DNA of 64,000 bases from Cedecea colo (lineage in GTDB: Bacteria > Pseudomonadota > Gammaproteobacteria > Enterobacterales > Enterobacteriaceae), in contig NZ_SOYS01000008.1 of assembly GCF_011808225.1 (NCBI RefSeq), forward strand, positions 62,001 to 126,000, read 5' to 3'. Positions 9,421 to 19,016 of the stretch are shown here, piece after piece. The notes beneath the pieces are model-generated. The model worked only from the letters and a program-made list of their open reading frames with translations. It was not told the origin of the DNA and did not search any database. Made by a program: the position numbers and the translations under genes. Numbering within the stretch: position 1 is the first letter of the stretch; each line of letters starts with the position of its first letter.

Positions 9421-9570
9421 TTGTGCGGCTAAACCGGGCGGGAGACCGCTCTGTTTAGCGCAAAAAGGCGCTAAAGTATAACTAACTGTAAATTTGGCAC
9501 CTTATACGTTATTGCGGTTAATAATTACGGTGCGTTTCTTTGCGCTTTAAGGCAGTATGTAGCCGCACAA
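9421..9570. repeat. 150-bp region bounded by perfect 11-bp inverted repeats, upstream of rodZ
   Basis: TTGTGCGGCTA at 9421-9431 and its exact complement TAGCCGCACAA at 9560-9570 bracket the region. Inside are a GCTAAAC/GTTTAGC pair (9428-9434 and 9453-9459), a TAGCGC/GCGCTA hairpin (9456-9473) and a near-complementary GCGCAAA/TTTGCGC pair. It begins 10 bp after the rlmN stop. The rest of the 435-bp gap to rodZ (9571-9846) contains a CTGAAGG/CCTTCAG hairpin at 9724-9741 and no convincing ORF. It may be a palindromic mobile repeat or a structured 3' UTR/leader. Confidence 0.6.
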
Positions 9571-9846
9571 CAATAGTTTATCTGCAGGCAGGCGGGCAAG
9601 CATAACGCAAGGTTAACCGACAGCATGTAAAATGCAGTCTATGGTTAACTTAACTGGCTGAAACCACTGCCCTGTAGTACGGTGCATGTGCGTGATTTGC
9701 GTAATCTACGCCGGGTATTTTTGCTGAAGGCCAGCCTTCAGTTGCCAGATTAGTTTCGCGGTACGGGTGAACGTGGCGTAGCGGAAATGTTGCGATACAC
9801 AGCTCGTGTCTATTCCTCAATTGAACAGCACCAGCAGTTGTAGCTA

Positions 9847-10830
9847 ATGAATACTGAAGCCACTCAAGAAACAAATGCAGCACAAACCACAGGCGTTCGT
9901 CTGCGCACTGCGCGTGAACAACTCGGCCTAAGCCAACAGGCCGTGGCAGAGCGTTTATGTCTGAAGGTTTCTACCGTTCGGGATATCGAAGACGACAAGG
10001 CGCCCGCTGAGCTGGCGTCGACTTTTCTGCGTGGTTACATCCGCTCGTATGCGCGTCTGGTGCATATCCCTGAAGAAGAGCTGTTGCCTATGATGGAGAA
10101 GCAAGCTCCGGTCAGGGCGGCAAAAGTGGCGCCGATGCAGAGTTTTTCATTGGGCAAGCGTCGCAAAAAACGTGACGGCTGGTTAATGAGTTTCACCTGG
10201 CTGATTCTGTTCGTTGTGGTGGGTCTGACCGGCGCATGGTGGTGGCAAAACCACAAAGCGCAGCAGGAAGAGATCTCCACCATGGCGGATCAATCCTCTG
10301 CGGAGCTTTCTGCGGGCAGTAACGCGCAGTCGGTGCCGTTGAATACCGGCGCTGATACCACGCCAGCAGAGGACGCCATGACTCAGCCTGCCCCTGGGCA
10401 GGAACCTCAGCCGGCACCAGCCGATACCACTGCACAAGCTACCGCCCCGCAAAGTGCGCCCGCAGACAATTCTGCGGTCGTCTCGCCGAGCCAGGCTCCG
10501 GTTGATAACGCGGCCACGCCGTCACCGGGTGCCGCGGCATCTTTGCCTACCGGGCAGGCTCAGGTGACGCCGCCTGCCGCAGACACTAACGCGCTGGTGA
10601 TGAATTTCAATGCTGACTGCTGGCTGGAAGTGACGGATGCCACAGGCAAGAAACTCTTCAGCGGCATGCAGCGTAAAGACGGTAATTTGAATTTAGCCGG
10701 CCAGGCGCCGTACAAGCTTAAAATCGGCGCTCCGGCAGCAGTACAGATTCAGTTCCAGGGCAAACCTGTCGATCTGAGTCGCTTTATCAGAACTAACCAG
10801 GTTGCCCGTCTGACCGTAAGCGCGGAATAA
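9847..10830 (+). CDS. rodZ: Cell-shape protein RodZ
   Basis: Bitopic membrane protein linking MreB filaments to the elongation machinery. Domains in order: N-terminal Cro-type HTH that binds MreB (about residues 15-80, [19 protein letters not shown]), a basic segment KRRKKRD, one transmembrane helix about 112-132, a Pro/Ala/Thr-rich linker, and the periplasmic domain starting near NALVMNF. At 327 residues it is slightly shorter than in E. coli (337), the loss being in the linker and tail. The start ATG has no strong ribosome binding site. ispG follows. Confidence 0.95.
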   Translation: MNTEATQETNAAQTTGVRLRTAREQLGLSQQAVAERLCLKVSTVRDIEDDKAPAELASTFLRGYIRSYARLVHIPEEELLPMMEKQAPVRAAKVAPMQSFSLGKRRKKRDGWLMSFTWLILFVVVGLTGAWWWQNHKAQQEEISTMADQSSAELSAGSNAQSVPLNTGADTTPAEDAMTQPAPGQEPQPAPADTTAQATAPQSAPADNSAVVSPSQAPVDNAATPSPGAAASLPTGQAQVTPPAADTNALVMNFNADCWLEVTDATGKKLFSGMQRKDGNLNLAGQAPYKLKIGAPAAVQIQFQGKPVDLSRFIRTNQVARLTVSAE

Positions 10831-10867
10831 TCGCTTCCGGCGAGACGTGTACTTGTGGAGATTTGTA

Positions 10868-11989
10868 ATGCATAACGAAACCCCGATTCAGCGTAGAAAA
10901 TCTAAACGCATCTATGTCGGGAATGTGCCTGTCGGCGATGGGGCTCCCATCGCCGTCCAGTCCATGACCAACACCCGTACCACGGATGTTGAAGCCACGG
11001 TCAATCAGATTAAAGCGTTAGAAAAAGTGGGTGCCGATATCGTTCGCGTCTCGGTGCCAACTATGGACGCAGCAGAAGCATTCAAGCTTATCAAACAGCA
11101 GGTTAATGTCCCGCTGGTCGCAGATATCCATTTTGACTATCGCATCGCGCTGAAAGTTGCCGAATACGGCGTTGATTGCCTGCGCATCAATCCGGGCAAT
11201 ATCGGCAGTGAAGAACGTATCCGCATGGTTGTCGACTGTGCCCGTGATAAAAATATCCCGATCCGTATCGGCGTTAACGCGGGATCGCTTGAAAAAGATC
11301 TTCAGGAAAAATACGGCGAACCTACGCCGCAGGCGCTGCTTGAATCGGCTATGCGGCACGTCGATCATCTGGATCGTCTGAACTTCGATCAATTTAAGGT
11401 AAGCGTAAAAGCCTCCGACGTTTTTCTTGCGGTGGAGTCCTATCGCCTGCTGGCAAAACAGATAGATCAGCCGTTGCACCTGGGGATCACCGAAGCGGGC
11501 GGGTTGCGCAGCGGTTCGGTTAAATCGGCCATCGGCCTTGGTTTGCTGCTCTCTGAAGGCATCGGCGATACCCTGCGTGTTTCGCTTGCAGCCGATCCGG
11601 TTGAAGAGATCAAAGTCGGTTTCGATATCCTGAAATCACTGCGTATTCGTTCTCGAGGGATCAACTTTATCGCTTGCCCAACGTGCTCGCGTCAGGAGTT
11701 CGACGTCATCGGCACCGTTAACGCGCTGGAACAACGCCTTGAAGATATCATCACGCCGATGGATGTTTCCATTATCGGCTGCGTAGTGAACGGGCCGGGT
11801 GAAGCGCTGGTTTCCACGCTTGGCGTGACCGGAGGCAACAAGAAAAGCGGCTTCTACGAAGACGGCGTACGTCAGAAAGAGCGCATGGACAACGACAACA
11901 TGATTGCTCAGCTTGAAGCGCGTATCCGTGCGAAGGCCAACATGCTCGATGAGAAGCAGCGTATCAGCATCCAGCAGTTGGAAAAATAA
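10868..11989 (+). CDS. ispG: 4-hydroxy-3-methylbut-2-enyl diphosphate synthase IspG (GcpE)
   Basis: Penultimate enzyme of the MEP isoprenoid pathway; a [4Fe-4S] enzyme that reductively opens MEcPP to HMBPP. Cluster cysteines are visible in ACPTCSR (two) and [11 protein letters not shown] (one). The ATG of [10 protein letters not shown], 373 residues, matches the E. coli start; an in-frame extension to 10847 overlaps the rodZ spacer and is unneeded. It lies between rodZ and hisS as in E. coli. Confidence 0.97.
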   Translation: MHNETPIQRRKSKRIYVGNVPVGDGAPIAVQSMTNTRTTDVEATVNQIKALEKVGADIVRVSVPTMDAAEAFKLIKQQVNVPLVADIHFDYRIALKVAEYGVDCLRINPGNIGSEERIRMVVDCARDKNIPIRIGVNAGSLEKDLQEKYGEPTPQALLESAMRHVDHLDRLNFDQFKVSVKASDVFLAVESYRLLAKQIDQPLHLGITEAGGLRSGSVKSAIGLGLLLSEGIGDTLRVSLAADPVEEIKVGFDILKSLRIRSRGINFIACPTCSRQEFDVIGTVNALEQRLEDIITPMDVSIIGCVVNGPGEALVSTLGVTGGNKKSGFYEDGVRQKERMDNDNMIAQLEARIRAKANMLDEKQRISIQQLEK

Positions 11990-12106
11990 TGCGAAACATG
12001 GGAAGCACCGGGCTTCTGCGTGTATGATTGAACCCGCCGGGCTTTTTACAGCAGTGAAAAACCTGATTTTGGGTTCATTTTTTGTATAAAACGACAGAGA
12101 ACAAAC

Positions 12107-13381
12107 GTGGCAAAAAACATTCAAGCCATTCGCGGCATGAACGATTATCTGCCGGGCGAAACCGCCATCTGGCAGCGCATTGAAGGCATTCTGAAACAGG
12201 TGCTCGGCAGCTACGGTTATAGCGAAATCCGTTTGCCGATTGTAGAGCAGACCCCGTTATTCAAACGCGCTATCGGCGAAGTCACCGACGTGGTTGAAAA
12301 AGAGATGTATACCTTTGAGGACCGCAACGGCGACAGCCTGACCCTGCGACCTGAAGGCACCGCGGGCTGCGTGCGTGCCGGTATCGAACATGGTCTTCTG
12401 TACAATCAGGAACAGCGCTTGTGGTACATGGGGCCGATGTTCCGCCACGAACGTCCGCAGAAAGGGCGTTACCGTCAGTTTAATCAGTTAGGCGTTGAAG
12501 TGTTTGGCCTGCAGGGGCCGGATATCGACGCTGAGTTAATCATGCTGACCGCACGCTGGTGGCGCGCGCTGGGTATCGATAAACATGTCAGCCTGGAGCT
12601 GAACTCTATCGGTTCCCTTGAGGCGCGTGCAAACTATCGCGAAGCGCTGGTGGCGTACCTGGAACAATTTAAAGATAAGCTGGATGAAGACAGCCAGCGC
12701 CGTATGTACAGCAACCCGCTGCGCGTGCTGGATTCCAAAAATCCTGACGTTCAGGCGCTGCTGGATGATGCGCCAGCGCTGGGCGATTATCTGGACGACG
12801 AGTCCCGTGAACACTTTGCTGGCCTGTGTCAGTATCTGGACGCCGCCGGTATTGCTTACACCGTTAATCAGCGACTGGTTCGTGGTCTCGATTACTATAA
12901 CCGCACCGTGTTTGAATGGGTGACCAGCAGCCTTGGCTCCCAAGGAACCGTGTGTGCTGGCGGTCGTTACGATGGCCTGGTTGAACAGCTCGGTGGCCGT
13001 GCGGCACCGGCCGTTGGCTTTGCCATGGGGCTTGAGCGTCTTGTTTTACTGGTTCAGGCGATTAACCCTGAATTTAAAGCAGAATCCGTTGTCGATATCT
13101 ATCTGATATCGTCGGGTCAGGGAACGCAGGCGGCAGCTATGCTGTTGGCCGAGCGGTTACGCGATCGCGTCCCGGCATTGAAGCTTATGACCAACTACGG
13201 CGGCGGCAACTTCAAGAAACAATTCACCCGGGCAGATAAATGGGGCGCGAGCTTTGCATTAGTGCTGGGTGAAGACGAAGTGGCTAAAGGTCAGGTCGTT
13301 GTAAAGGATCTGCGCACAGGTGAACAGCAAACCGTAGAGCAACAGCATACGGCTTCACATCTGCAGGCGCTGCTGGGTTAA
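12107..13381 (+). CDS. hisS: Histidyl-tRNA synthetase (GTG start)
   Basis: Class II aminoacyl-tRNA synthetase that charges tRNA-His. The 424 residues equal the E. coli protein. Visible motifs: motif 2 [18 protein letters not shown] and the histidine-binding [11 protein letters not shown] with the later AGGRYDGL. The start is GTG ([16 protein letters not shown]), as in E. coli. The 117-bp gap from ispG has a weak GC-rich stem followed by CTTTTT. Confidence 0.98.
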   Translation: MAKNIQAIRGMNDYLPGETAIWQRIEGILKQVLGSYGYSEIRLPIVEQTPLFKRAIGEVTDVVEKEMYTFEDRNGDSLTLRPEGTAGCVRAGIEHGLLYNQEQRLWYMGPMFRHERPQKGRYRQFNQLGVEVFGLQGPDIDAELIMLTARWWRALGIDKHVSLELNSIGSLEARANYREALVAYLEQFKDKLDEDSQRRMYSNPLRVLDSKNPDVQALLDDAPALGDYLDDESREHFAGLCQYLDAAGIAYTVNQRLVRGLDYYNRTVFEWVTSSLGSQGTVCAGGRYDGLVEQLGGRAAPAVGFAMGLERLVLLVQAINPEFKAESVVDIYLISSGQGTQAAAMLLAERLRDRVPALKLMTNYGGGNFKKQFTRADKWGASFALVLGEDEVAKGQVVVKDLRTGEQQTVEQQHTASHLQALLG

Positions 13382-13416
13382 TTTCCCGGTGATTAATCGT
13401 TAAGGAGAAGGGCTGC

Positions 13417-14037
13417 GTGGAAGTTTACGAGAACGAAAACGATCAGATGGAAGCGGTAAAACGCTTCTTTGCCGAAAACGGCAAAGCGCTGGTGGTTGGT
13501 GTCGTGCTGGGGATTGGTGCGCTGGTCGGCTGGCGTTACTGGAACAGTCATCAGGCTGACTCTGCGATGGCGTCATCGCTGGCCTATCAACAGGTCACCA
13601 GCGCGGTTAATGCCGGTCAACCAGCTACGCTCAGCGCCGCAGAGAAATTTGCCGCTGAGACTAAAAACACCTACGGTGCGCTGGCTTCCCTGGAACTGGC
13701 GCAAAAGTACGTTGATAACAACGACCTTGCAAAAGCTGCCGCGCAGCTGCAGCAAGGCCTGAGCAATACCAGCGATGCAAACCTTCAGGCCCTGATTAAC
13801 GTTCGTCTGGCGCGTGTCCAGATTCAACAAAAACAGGCCGATACCGCGCTGAAAACCCTTGATGGCATCAAGGGCGAAGGTTGGGTTGCGATAGTGGCTG
13901 ATTTGCGCGGTGAAGCGCTGCTCAGCAAAGGAGATAAGCAAGGCGCTCGTGATGCCTGGAGCAAAGGTGCTCAGACAGATGCTTCTCCTGCGCTGCGTGA
14001 AATGATGCAGATGAAAATCAATAACTTGTCCAGCTAA
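13417..14037 (+). CDS. yfgM: YfgM, periplasmic TPR-like membrane protein (ancillary SecYEG translocon protein)
   Basis: Inner-membrane protein with a cytosolic N-tail, one transmembrane helix (about residues 24-42) and a periplasmic TPR-like domain; in E. coli it associates with PpiD and SecYEG in periplasmic protein biogenesis. The 206-residue length and GTG start match E. coli, with AAGGAG upstream. It sits 10 bp before bamB, so the pair is probably co-transcribed with hisS. Confidence 0.94.
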   Translation: MEVYENENDQMEAVKRFFAENGKALVVGVVLGIGALVGWRYWNSHQADSAMASSLAYQQVTSAVNAGQPATLSAAEKFAAETKNTYGALASLELAQKYVDNNDLAKAAAQLQQGLSNTSDANLQALINVRLARVQIQQKQADTALKTLDGIKGEGWVAIVADLRGEALLSKGDKQGARDAWSKGAQTDASPALREMMQMKINNLSS

Positions 14038-14047
14038 GAGGGACCCG

Positions 14048-15229
14048 ATGCAATTGCGTAAATTACTTGTGCCAGGGCTGATTTCTCTGACGCTGCTCAG
14101 CGGCTGTTCATTGTTCAGCGGCGAAGAAGACGTTGTTAAGATGTCTCCGCTGCCAACGGTTGAAAACCAGTTCGAACCTGAAAAAGTGTGGGACACTTCG
14201 GTCGGTAGCGGAATTGGCGATTTTTATTCCAACCTTCATCCTGCCTGGCAGGACAGCAACGTTTATGCGGCCGATCGTCAAGGCACCGTGAAAGCGGTTA
14301 ATGCGGATGACGGTAAAGAAATTTGGTCTGTCGATCTCTCTGAGAAAACCGGCTTCTTCTCCAGAAACCGCCCGGCGCTACTGTCAGGTGGCGTAACGGT
14401 TGCTGGTGCGCATGTTTATGTCGGCAGTGAAAAAGCGCAGGTCTTCGCGCTTAATACTTCCGATGGTAGTATTGCATGGCAAAGCAAGGCCGCGGGCGAG
14501 GTGCTTTCTCGCCCGGTAGTCAGCGACGGTTTAGTGCTGGTTCATACCAGTAACGGTCAGCTGCAGGCGATGAACGAGGCCGACGGCGCAGTAGCCTGGA
14601 CGGTTAACCTTGATATTCCGTCGCTTTCTCTGCGTGGCGAATCAGCGCCGGCAACCGCTTTTGGCGCCGCAATTGTCGGCGGCGATAACGGGCGTGTCAG
14701 CGCAGTACTGATGAAGCAGGGCCAGCTTATCTGGCAGCAACGCATCTCCCAGGCAACGGGCGCGACAGAAATCGATCGTCTGAGCGATGTGGATACTACC
14801 CCGGTTATCGTTAACGGCGTGGTTTACGCGCTGGCCTATAACGGCAACCTGACGGCGCTGGATCTGCGTTCTGGTCAGATAATGTGGAAACGCGAACTGG
14901 GTTCGGTGAACGACTTTATCGTTGACGCCAACCGTATTTTCCTGGTCGATCAAAATGACCGCGTTGTAGCGTTGAATGCAGAAGGTGGCGTGACGCTGTG
15001 GACGCAGAGCGAGCTGCTGCACCGTAACCTGACTTCTCCTGTGCTGTACAACGGCTATCTGGTGGTTGGCGATAGCGAAGGTTACATGCACTGGATCAAC
15101 ACCGACGATGGCCGCTTTGTTGCTCAGCAAAAAATGGACAGCTCCGGCTTCCAGAGCGAGCCGGTGGTCGCCAGTGATAAGCTGCTGATTCAGGCGAAAG
15201 ACGGTACGCTGTACTCGATCAAACGCTAA
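14048..15229 (+). CDS. bamB: Outer-membrane assembly lipoprotein BamB (YfgL)
   Basis: Lipoprotein of the BAM complex that folds beta-barrel proteins into the outer membrane. The signal peptide ends in the lipobox LLSGC (Cys about residue 19). The rest is an eight-bladed PQQ-type beta-propeller, seen as repeated DGK/DGS-x-W blades. The 393 residues compare with 392 in E. coli. bamC is also in this window (39045-40079). Confidence 0.97.
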   Translation: MQLRKLLVPGLISLTLLSGCSLFSGEEDVVKMSPLPTVENQFEPEKVWDTSVGSGIGDFYSNLHPAWQDSNVYAADRQGTVKAVNADDGKEIWSVDLSEKTGFFSRNRPALLSGGVTVAGAHVYVGSEKAQVFALNTSDGSIAWQSKAAGEVLSRPVVSDGLVLVHTSNGQLQAMNEADGAVAWTVNLDIPSLSLRGESAPATAFGAAIVGGDNGRVSAVLMKQGQLIWQQRISQATGATEIDRLSDVDTTPVIVNGVVYALAYNGNLTALDLRSGQIMWKRELGSVNDFIVDANRIFLVDQNDRVVALNAEGGVTLWTQSELLHRNLTSPVLYNGYLVVGDSEGYMHWINTDDGRFVAQQKMDSSGFQSEPVVASDKLLIQAKDGTLYSIKR

Positions 15230-15254
15230 ACTTTCCTGAGTAAGCGGTAAGTAT

Positions 15255-15293
15255 GAAACGGTTCCTGCTATCCGGGAGCCGTTTCCTGTTTTT
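15255..15293 (+). terminator. bamB terminator
   Basis: An 11-bp stem (GAAACGGTTCC with GGAGCCGTTTC, one G-U pair) followed by CTGTTTTT, about 25 bp after the bamB stop. It separates the hisS-yfgM-bamB transcript from der. Confidence 0.75.
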
Positions 15294-15351
15294 AAGAGCG
15301 GCGCCCTCTGGCGTCGTTTGACAATGAATTTTGAGTAATGAGGCTTTTATA

Positions 15352-16854
15352 ATGGTACCTGTGGTTGCGCTGGTCGGGCGCCCTAATGTTGGAAAATCCA
15401 CGTTGTTTAACCGCTTGACGCGTACCCGAGATGCGCTGGTCGCGGATTTCCCGGGGCTGACTCGCGACCGCAAGTATGGTCGTGCTGAAGTGGAAGGCCG
15501 TGAATTTATTGCTATCGATACCGGCGGTATTGACGGCACGGAAGACGGCGTTGAAACACGTATGGCTGAACAGTCCCTGCTGGCGATTGAAGAAGCCGAC
15601 GTTGTGCTGTTTATGGTGGATGCGCGTGCGGGTTTGATGCCTGCCGATGAAGCTATCGCCAAACACCTGCGTTCACGCCAGAAGCCAACGTTTCTCGTGG
15701 CGAACAAAACAGACGGCATGGATCCGGATCAGGCGGTCGTGGACTTCTACTCGCTTGGTTTAGGCGAAATCCATCCGATTGCCGCTTCTCATGGCCGTGG
15801 CGTAACCAGCCTGCTGGAACACGCGCTGATGCCGTTTATCGACGAAGTGAATCCGCGCGAAGCGGAAGAAGAAATTGATGAAGATGCCGCTTACTGGGCC
15901 GCGTTCAACGCCAAACACGGCATCGTTTCTGACGATGAAGAAATCGAAGAGGAAGAAGAGGAAGCCTTTAATCCTCAGGACCTGCCGATTAAACTGGCTA
16001 TCGTTGGCCGCCCGAACGTAGGTAAGTCAACGCTTACCAACCGTATTCTGGGTGAAGACCGCGTTGTGGTTTACGACATGCCGGGCACCACTCGCGACAG
16101 CATCTACATTCCAATGGAACGTGACGAACGTGAGTACGTGCTGATCGATACCGCTGGCGTGCGCAAGCGCGGCAAGATCACGGAAACCGTGGAAAAATTC
16201 TCCGTTATCAAAACGTTGCAGGCAATTGAAGACGCGAACGTGGTGCTGCTGGTTATTGACGCCCGTGAAGGCATCTCCGATCAGGATCTCTCGCTGCTCG
16301 GCTTTATCCTCAATAGCGGGCGCTCACTGGTGATTGTGGTCAACAAGTGGGATGGCCTGAGTAATGAAGTCAGGGAGCAGGTGAAAGAGACGCTGGATTA
16401 CCGTCTTGGCTTTATCGACTTTGCCCGCGTGCACTTTATTTCTGCGCTTCACGGCAGCGGCGTTGGCAACCTGTTTGAATCCGTTCGCGAAGCATACGAC
16501 AGCTCCACCCGTCGAGTTAGCACCGCGCTGCTGACTCGTATTATGAACATGGCGGCAGAAGACCATCAGCCGCCGCTGGTGCGCGGTCGCCGTGTGAAGC
16601 TGAAATATGCGCACGCCGGTGGTTATAACCCGCCGATTGTCGTTATCCACGGCAACCAGGTGAAAGACCTGCCGGATTCTTACAAGCGTTATCTGATGAA
16701 CTACTTCCGCAAATCGCTGGATGTAATGGGCACGCCAATCCGTATCCAGTTCAAAGAAGGGGATAACCCGTTTGCCAACAAACGTAATACCCTTACGCCG
16801 AACCAGATGCGTAAGCGTAAACGCCTGATCAAGCATATCAAGAAAAGCAAATAA
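15352..16854 (+). CDS. der: Ribosome biogenesis GTPase Der (EngA)
   Basis: Essential GTPase with two tandem G domains that acts in 50S subunit assembly. Two P-loops, GRPNVGKST, are visible near residues 9-17 and 220, each followed by DTAG/DTGG and NKxD motifs; a KH-like domain and a Lys/Arg-rich tail ([14 protein letters not shown]) complete it. An acidic inter-domain linker ([12 protein letters not shown]) makes it about 10 residues longer than E. coli Der. The start at MVPVVALVG follows a GAGG site. Confidence 0.98.
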   Translation: MVPVVALVGRPNVGKSTLFNRLTRTRDALVADFPGLTRDRKYGRAEVEGREFIAIDTGGIDGTEDGVETRMAEQSLLAIEEADVVLFMVDARAGLMPADEAIAKHLRSRQKPTFLVANKTDGMDPDQAVVDFYSLGLGEIHPIAASHGRGVTSLLEHALMPFIDEVNPREAEEEIDEDAAYWAAFNAKHGIVSDDEEIEEEEEEAFNPQDLPIKLAIVGRPNVGKSTLTNRILGEDRVVVYDMPGTTRDSIYIPMERDEREYVLIDTAGVRKRGKITETVEKFSVIKTLQAIEDANVVLLVIDAREGISDQDLSLLGFILNSGRSLVIVVNKWDGLSNEVREQVKETLDYRLGFIDFARVHFISALHGSGVGNLFESVREAYDSSTRRVSTALLTRIMNMAAEDHQPPLVRGRRVKLKYAHAGGYNPPIVVIHGNQVKDLPDSYKRYLMNYFRKSLDVMGTPIRIQFKEGDNPFANKRNTLTPNQMRKRKRLIKHIKKSK

Positions 16855-16890
16855 TTAAGGCGGGAGCCTGTCACGCCGTCAGCCTGTAGT

Positions 16891-17216
16891 CTCGCGGGAG
16901 CGACAGGCTCCCGTCAGCTTGATGACAAACACCCGAAAAGCGTGGTTTTCGGGTGTTTGGGATAAACCAGAAGACAGAATCCTTTGTTTTTAACAGTACC
17001 GGCAAAAGCAACTTTTAACTTCTGAGAATCTTGTCAGCAGCCTCACGGGAGCGACAGGCTCCCGTCAGCTTGATGACAAACACCCGAAAAGCGTGGTTTT
17101 CGGGTGTTTGGGATAAACCAGAAGACAGAATCCTTTGTTTTTAACAGTACCGGCAAAAGCAACTTTTAACTTCTGAGAATCTTGTCAGCAGCCTCGCGGG
17201 AGCGCCAGGCTCCCGT
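16891..17216. repeat. 151-bp tandem array: two repeat units plus a third partial copy
   Basis: The segment starting CTCGCGGGAGCGACAGG at 16891 recurs at 17042 and again, truncated after its hairpin, at 17193, an exact 151-bp period. Each unit is a GGGAGC-GACA-GCTCCC hairpin followed by a ~125-bp element (16915-17039 and 17066-17190). Each element has a perfect 13-bp stem (AAACACCCGAAAA/TTTTCGGGTGTTT, 6-nt loop) at 16927-16958 and 17078-17109. The third hairpin (17196-17221) runs into CCGTTTTGTTTTTTG and can act as a terminator. Copies A and B differ at about one base, so the duplication is recent. This array fills the whole 385-bp gap between der and yfgJ. Confidence 0.9.
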
Positions 17217-17239
17217 TTTGTTTTTTGAGGAGAGAAACG

Positions 17240-17461
17240 ATGGAACTCAAGTGCCCGGATTGTGGTAAACCACTTGCCGCGACGGAAAGCGGAGCGCATT
17301 GCGAAAACTGCCACCAGGACTTTACGCTGGAAGCCCGCTGCCCGGAATGCCATAAGCCGCTGGAGGTGTTAAAAGCCTGCGGAGCCGTGGATTATTTTTG
17401 TCAAAACGGCCATGGTTTAATTTCGAGCAAACGCGTCGAATTTGTACCAGTTACCCGTTAA
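17240..17461 (+). CDS. yfgJ: YfgJ, small zinc-ribbon protein
   Basis: A 73-residue protein with paired CxxC motifs: CPDCGK, CENCHQ, CPECHK, and a later Cys in YFCQNGHG, typical of zinc ribbons. Function is unknown. The ATG at 17240 has a strong GAGGAGA site and matches the E. coli start (MEL.CP.C); a TTG 15 bp upstream is rejected. It converges on xseA with only 3 bp between the stop codons. Confidence 0.9.
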   Translation: MELKCPDCGKPLAATESGAHCENCHQDFTLEARCPECHKPLEVLKACGAVDYFCQNGHGLISSKRVEFVPVTR

Positions 17462-17464
17462 GTT

Positions 17465-18847
17465 CTAGCTTTTCGCCACGGGTTTACGCCTGCGGGCTGG
17501 TTTCACCGGCGTGACGCCGGTGACCTGGCTTTCCACCCAACCATCTTCCAGACGCGTTGTTAGCGTATCCCCGGATTTCACCTGCCTGGTCTTTTTCAAT
17601 ACTTTGCCGTCAGGCTGCGTTGTGACGCTGTAGCCACGGGCAAGCGTTGCTAAAGGGCTGACGGCTTCAAGCTGTGCCAGAGCTGTACCAAAACGCTGGC
17701 GGGTGGTATTCAGGCGCGCAGTTACTACCTGGGAAAGCCGGTACTCAAGCTGTTGAATACGCGTTTGCGCGCGATGAATACGCGCCTGCGGCTGCTGGTG
17801 ATGCAGACGCTGCGTCAGACGTTGCTGCTGCTGGGCGCTTCGGCGTAGCCTGGCATCCACGGTAACGGTCAGACGTTGCTGCAAACGTTCCAGCGTGGTC
17901 TGCTGGCGTGCCAGACGCAGCTGCGGATGCTGTTGCTGCAAACGATGCTGCAGGCGAGTAAAGCGTTGCGTACGCTGCGAGAGATAGTAATCCATCGCCA
18001 TTTCCATACGTGTTTGCTGCGACTGGATCTGGCGCAATAATTCTACCTGATTACGGCTGACGATTTCCGCAGCGGCAGAAGGAGTAGGCGCACGAACATC
18101 GCCGACAAAATCGGCGATCGTGAGGTCAGTTTCATGCCCTACGGCGCTAACGACGGGAATTTTGCTGGCGAAAATAGCGCGTGCGACACGTTCGTCGTTA
18201 AAGCTCCATAAATCTTCCAGCGAACCGCCGCCGCGGCCGACTATCAGCACGTCGCACTCATCCCGCAAATTCGCAAGCTCAATCGCGCGAACGATTTGTG
18301 CCGGAGCGTCTGCGCCCTGAACGGCCGTTGGGTAAATAATAACGGGAAGCGAAGGGTCGCGGCGTTTCAACACATGCAAAATATCATGCAGTGCCGCACC
18401 GGTTTTTGAGGTAATAACGCCGACCTGGCGCGCCGGGCTCGGCAGCGGTTTTTTGTACTGCTGCTCGAATAGCCCTTCCGCTGTCAGACGCTGCTTAAGC
18501 TGCTCATACTGCTGTTGCAGAAGACCTTCGCCCGCCGGTTGCATGCTTTCGACGATGATCTGGTAATCGCCACGCGGCTCGTAAAGCGTGATGTTGGCGC
18601 GCACAAGGATCTGTTGCCCGTGCTGCGGCCGGAAAGTCACACGGCGGTTACTGTTGCGGAACATCGCGCAGCGCACCTGAGCGGTATCGTCTTTGAGCGT
18701 GAAATACCAGTGGCCGGAAGAGGGCTGGCTGAAGTTGGAAATTTCGCCGCTGATCCAGACCTGCCCCATTTCCTGCTCCAGCAGCATACGGACCGCCTGA
18801 TTCAGACGAGTAACGGTAAAAATTGAGGAAGAGTTTGCGTTAGGCAT
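17465..18847 (-). CDS. xseA: Exonuclease VII large subunit
   Basis: Large subunit of the XseAB single-strand exonuclease used in mismatch and damage repair. It has the N-terminal OB-fold (starting [15 protein letters not shown]), the catalytic core with [11 protein letters not shown] and VGHETD, a long Gln/Arg-rich coiled-coil region (about 270-390) and a basic tail. The 460 residues compare with 456 in E. coli. It is divergent from guaB, 169 bp away. Confidence 0.97.
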   Translation of the reverse strand: MPNANSSSIFTVTRLNQAVRMLLEQEMGQVWISGEISNFSQPSSGHWYFTLKDDTAQVRCAMFRNSNRRVTFRPQHGQQILVRANITLYEPRGDYQIIVESMQPAGEGLLQQQYEQLKQRLTAEGLFEQQYKKPLPSPARQVGVITSKTGAALHDILHVLKRRDPSLPVIIYPTAVQGADAPAQIVRAIELANLRDECDVLIVGRGGGSLEDLWSFNDERVARAIFASKIPVVSAVGHETDLTIADFVGDVRAPTPSAAAEIVSRNQVELLRQIQSQQTRMEMAMDYYLSQRTQRFTRLQHRLQQQHPQLRLARQQTTLERLQQRLTVTVDARLRRSAQQQQRLTQRLHHQQPQARIHRAQTRIQQLEYRLSQVVTARLNTTRQRFGTALAQLEAVSPLATLARGYSVTTQPDGKVLKKTRQVKSGDTLTTRLEDGWVESQVTGVTPVKPARRRKPVAKS

Positions 18848-18939
18848 GTGAGCTGGATCAAATTTTAAATCAGCGGGTTATTCGGTCCATAGTACCTGCC
18901 CGGGCGTGAGTGGCAAGGAGTTTTCGCAAAAAAGTGTGG

Positions 18940-18955
18940 CTGCAATCGATTCCGC
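18940..18955 (+). promoter_or_regulatory. PurR operator of guaBA
   Basis: The 16-bp CTGCAATCGATTCCGC matches the PurR consensus ANGCAANCGNTTNCNT at all core positions (GCAA.CG.TT.C). It overlaps the expected -35 region of the guaB promoter, a placement that suits repression. PurR control of guaBA is established in E. coli. Confidence 0.7.
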
Positions 18956-18959
18956 TCTG

Positions 18960-18965
18960 TATAAT
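18960..18965 (+). promoter_or_regulatory. guaBA promoter -10 element
   Basis: A perfect TATAAT, 51 bp before the guaB start, immediately after the PurR box. It is followed by a G/C-rich discriminator (GCCGCGG), as expected for a promoter under stringent and growth-rate control. Confidence 0.7.
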
Positions 18966-19016
18966 GCCGCGGCAATATTTTATCTGTTCTCATTCACCCC
19001 AGGTTGAGATATTGCC

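Noticed and set aside
16891-17216. CRISPR-like array
   Set aside because: Repeats are 151 bp with no spacers and only about two copies; it is a tandem duplication.
17141-17353. 70-codon minus-strand ORF across the tandem repeat and yfgJ
   Set aside because: Half lies in the repeat and half antisense to yfgJ; no sign of coding constraint.
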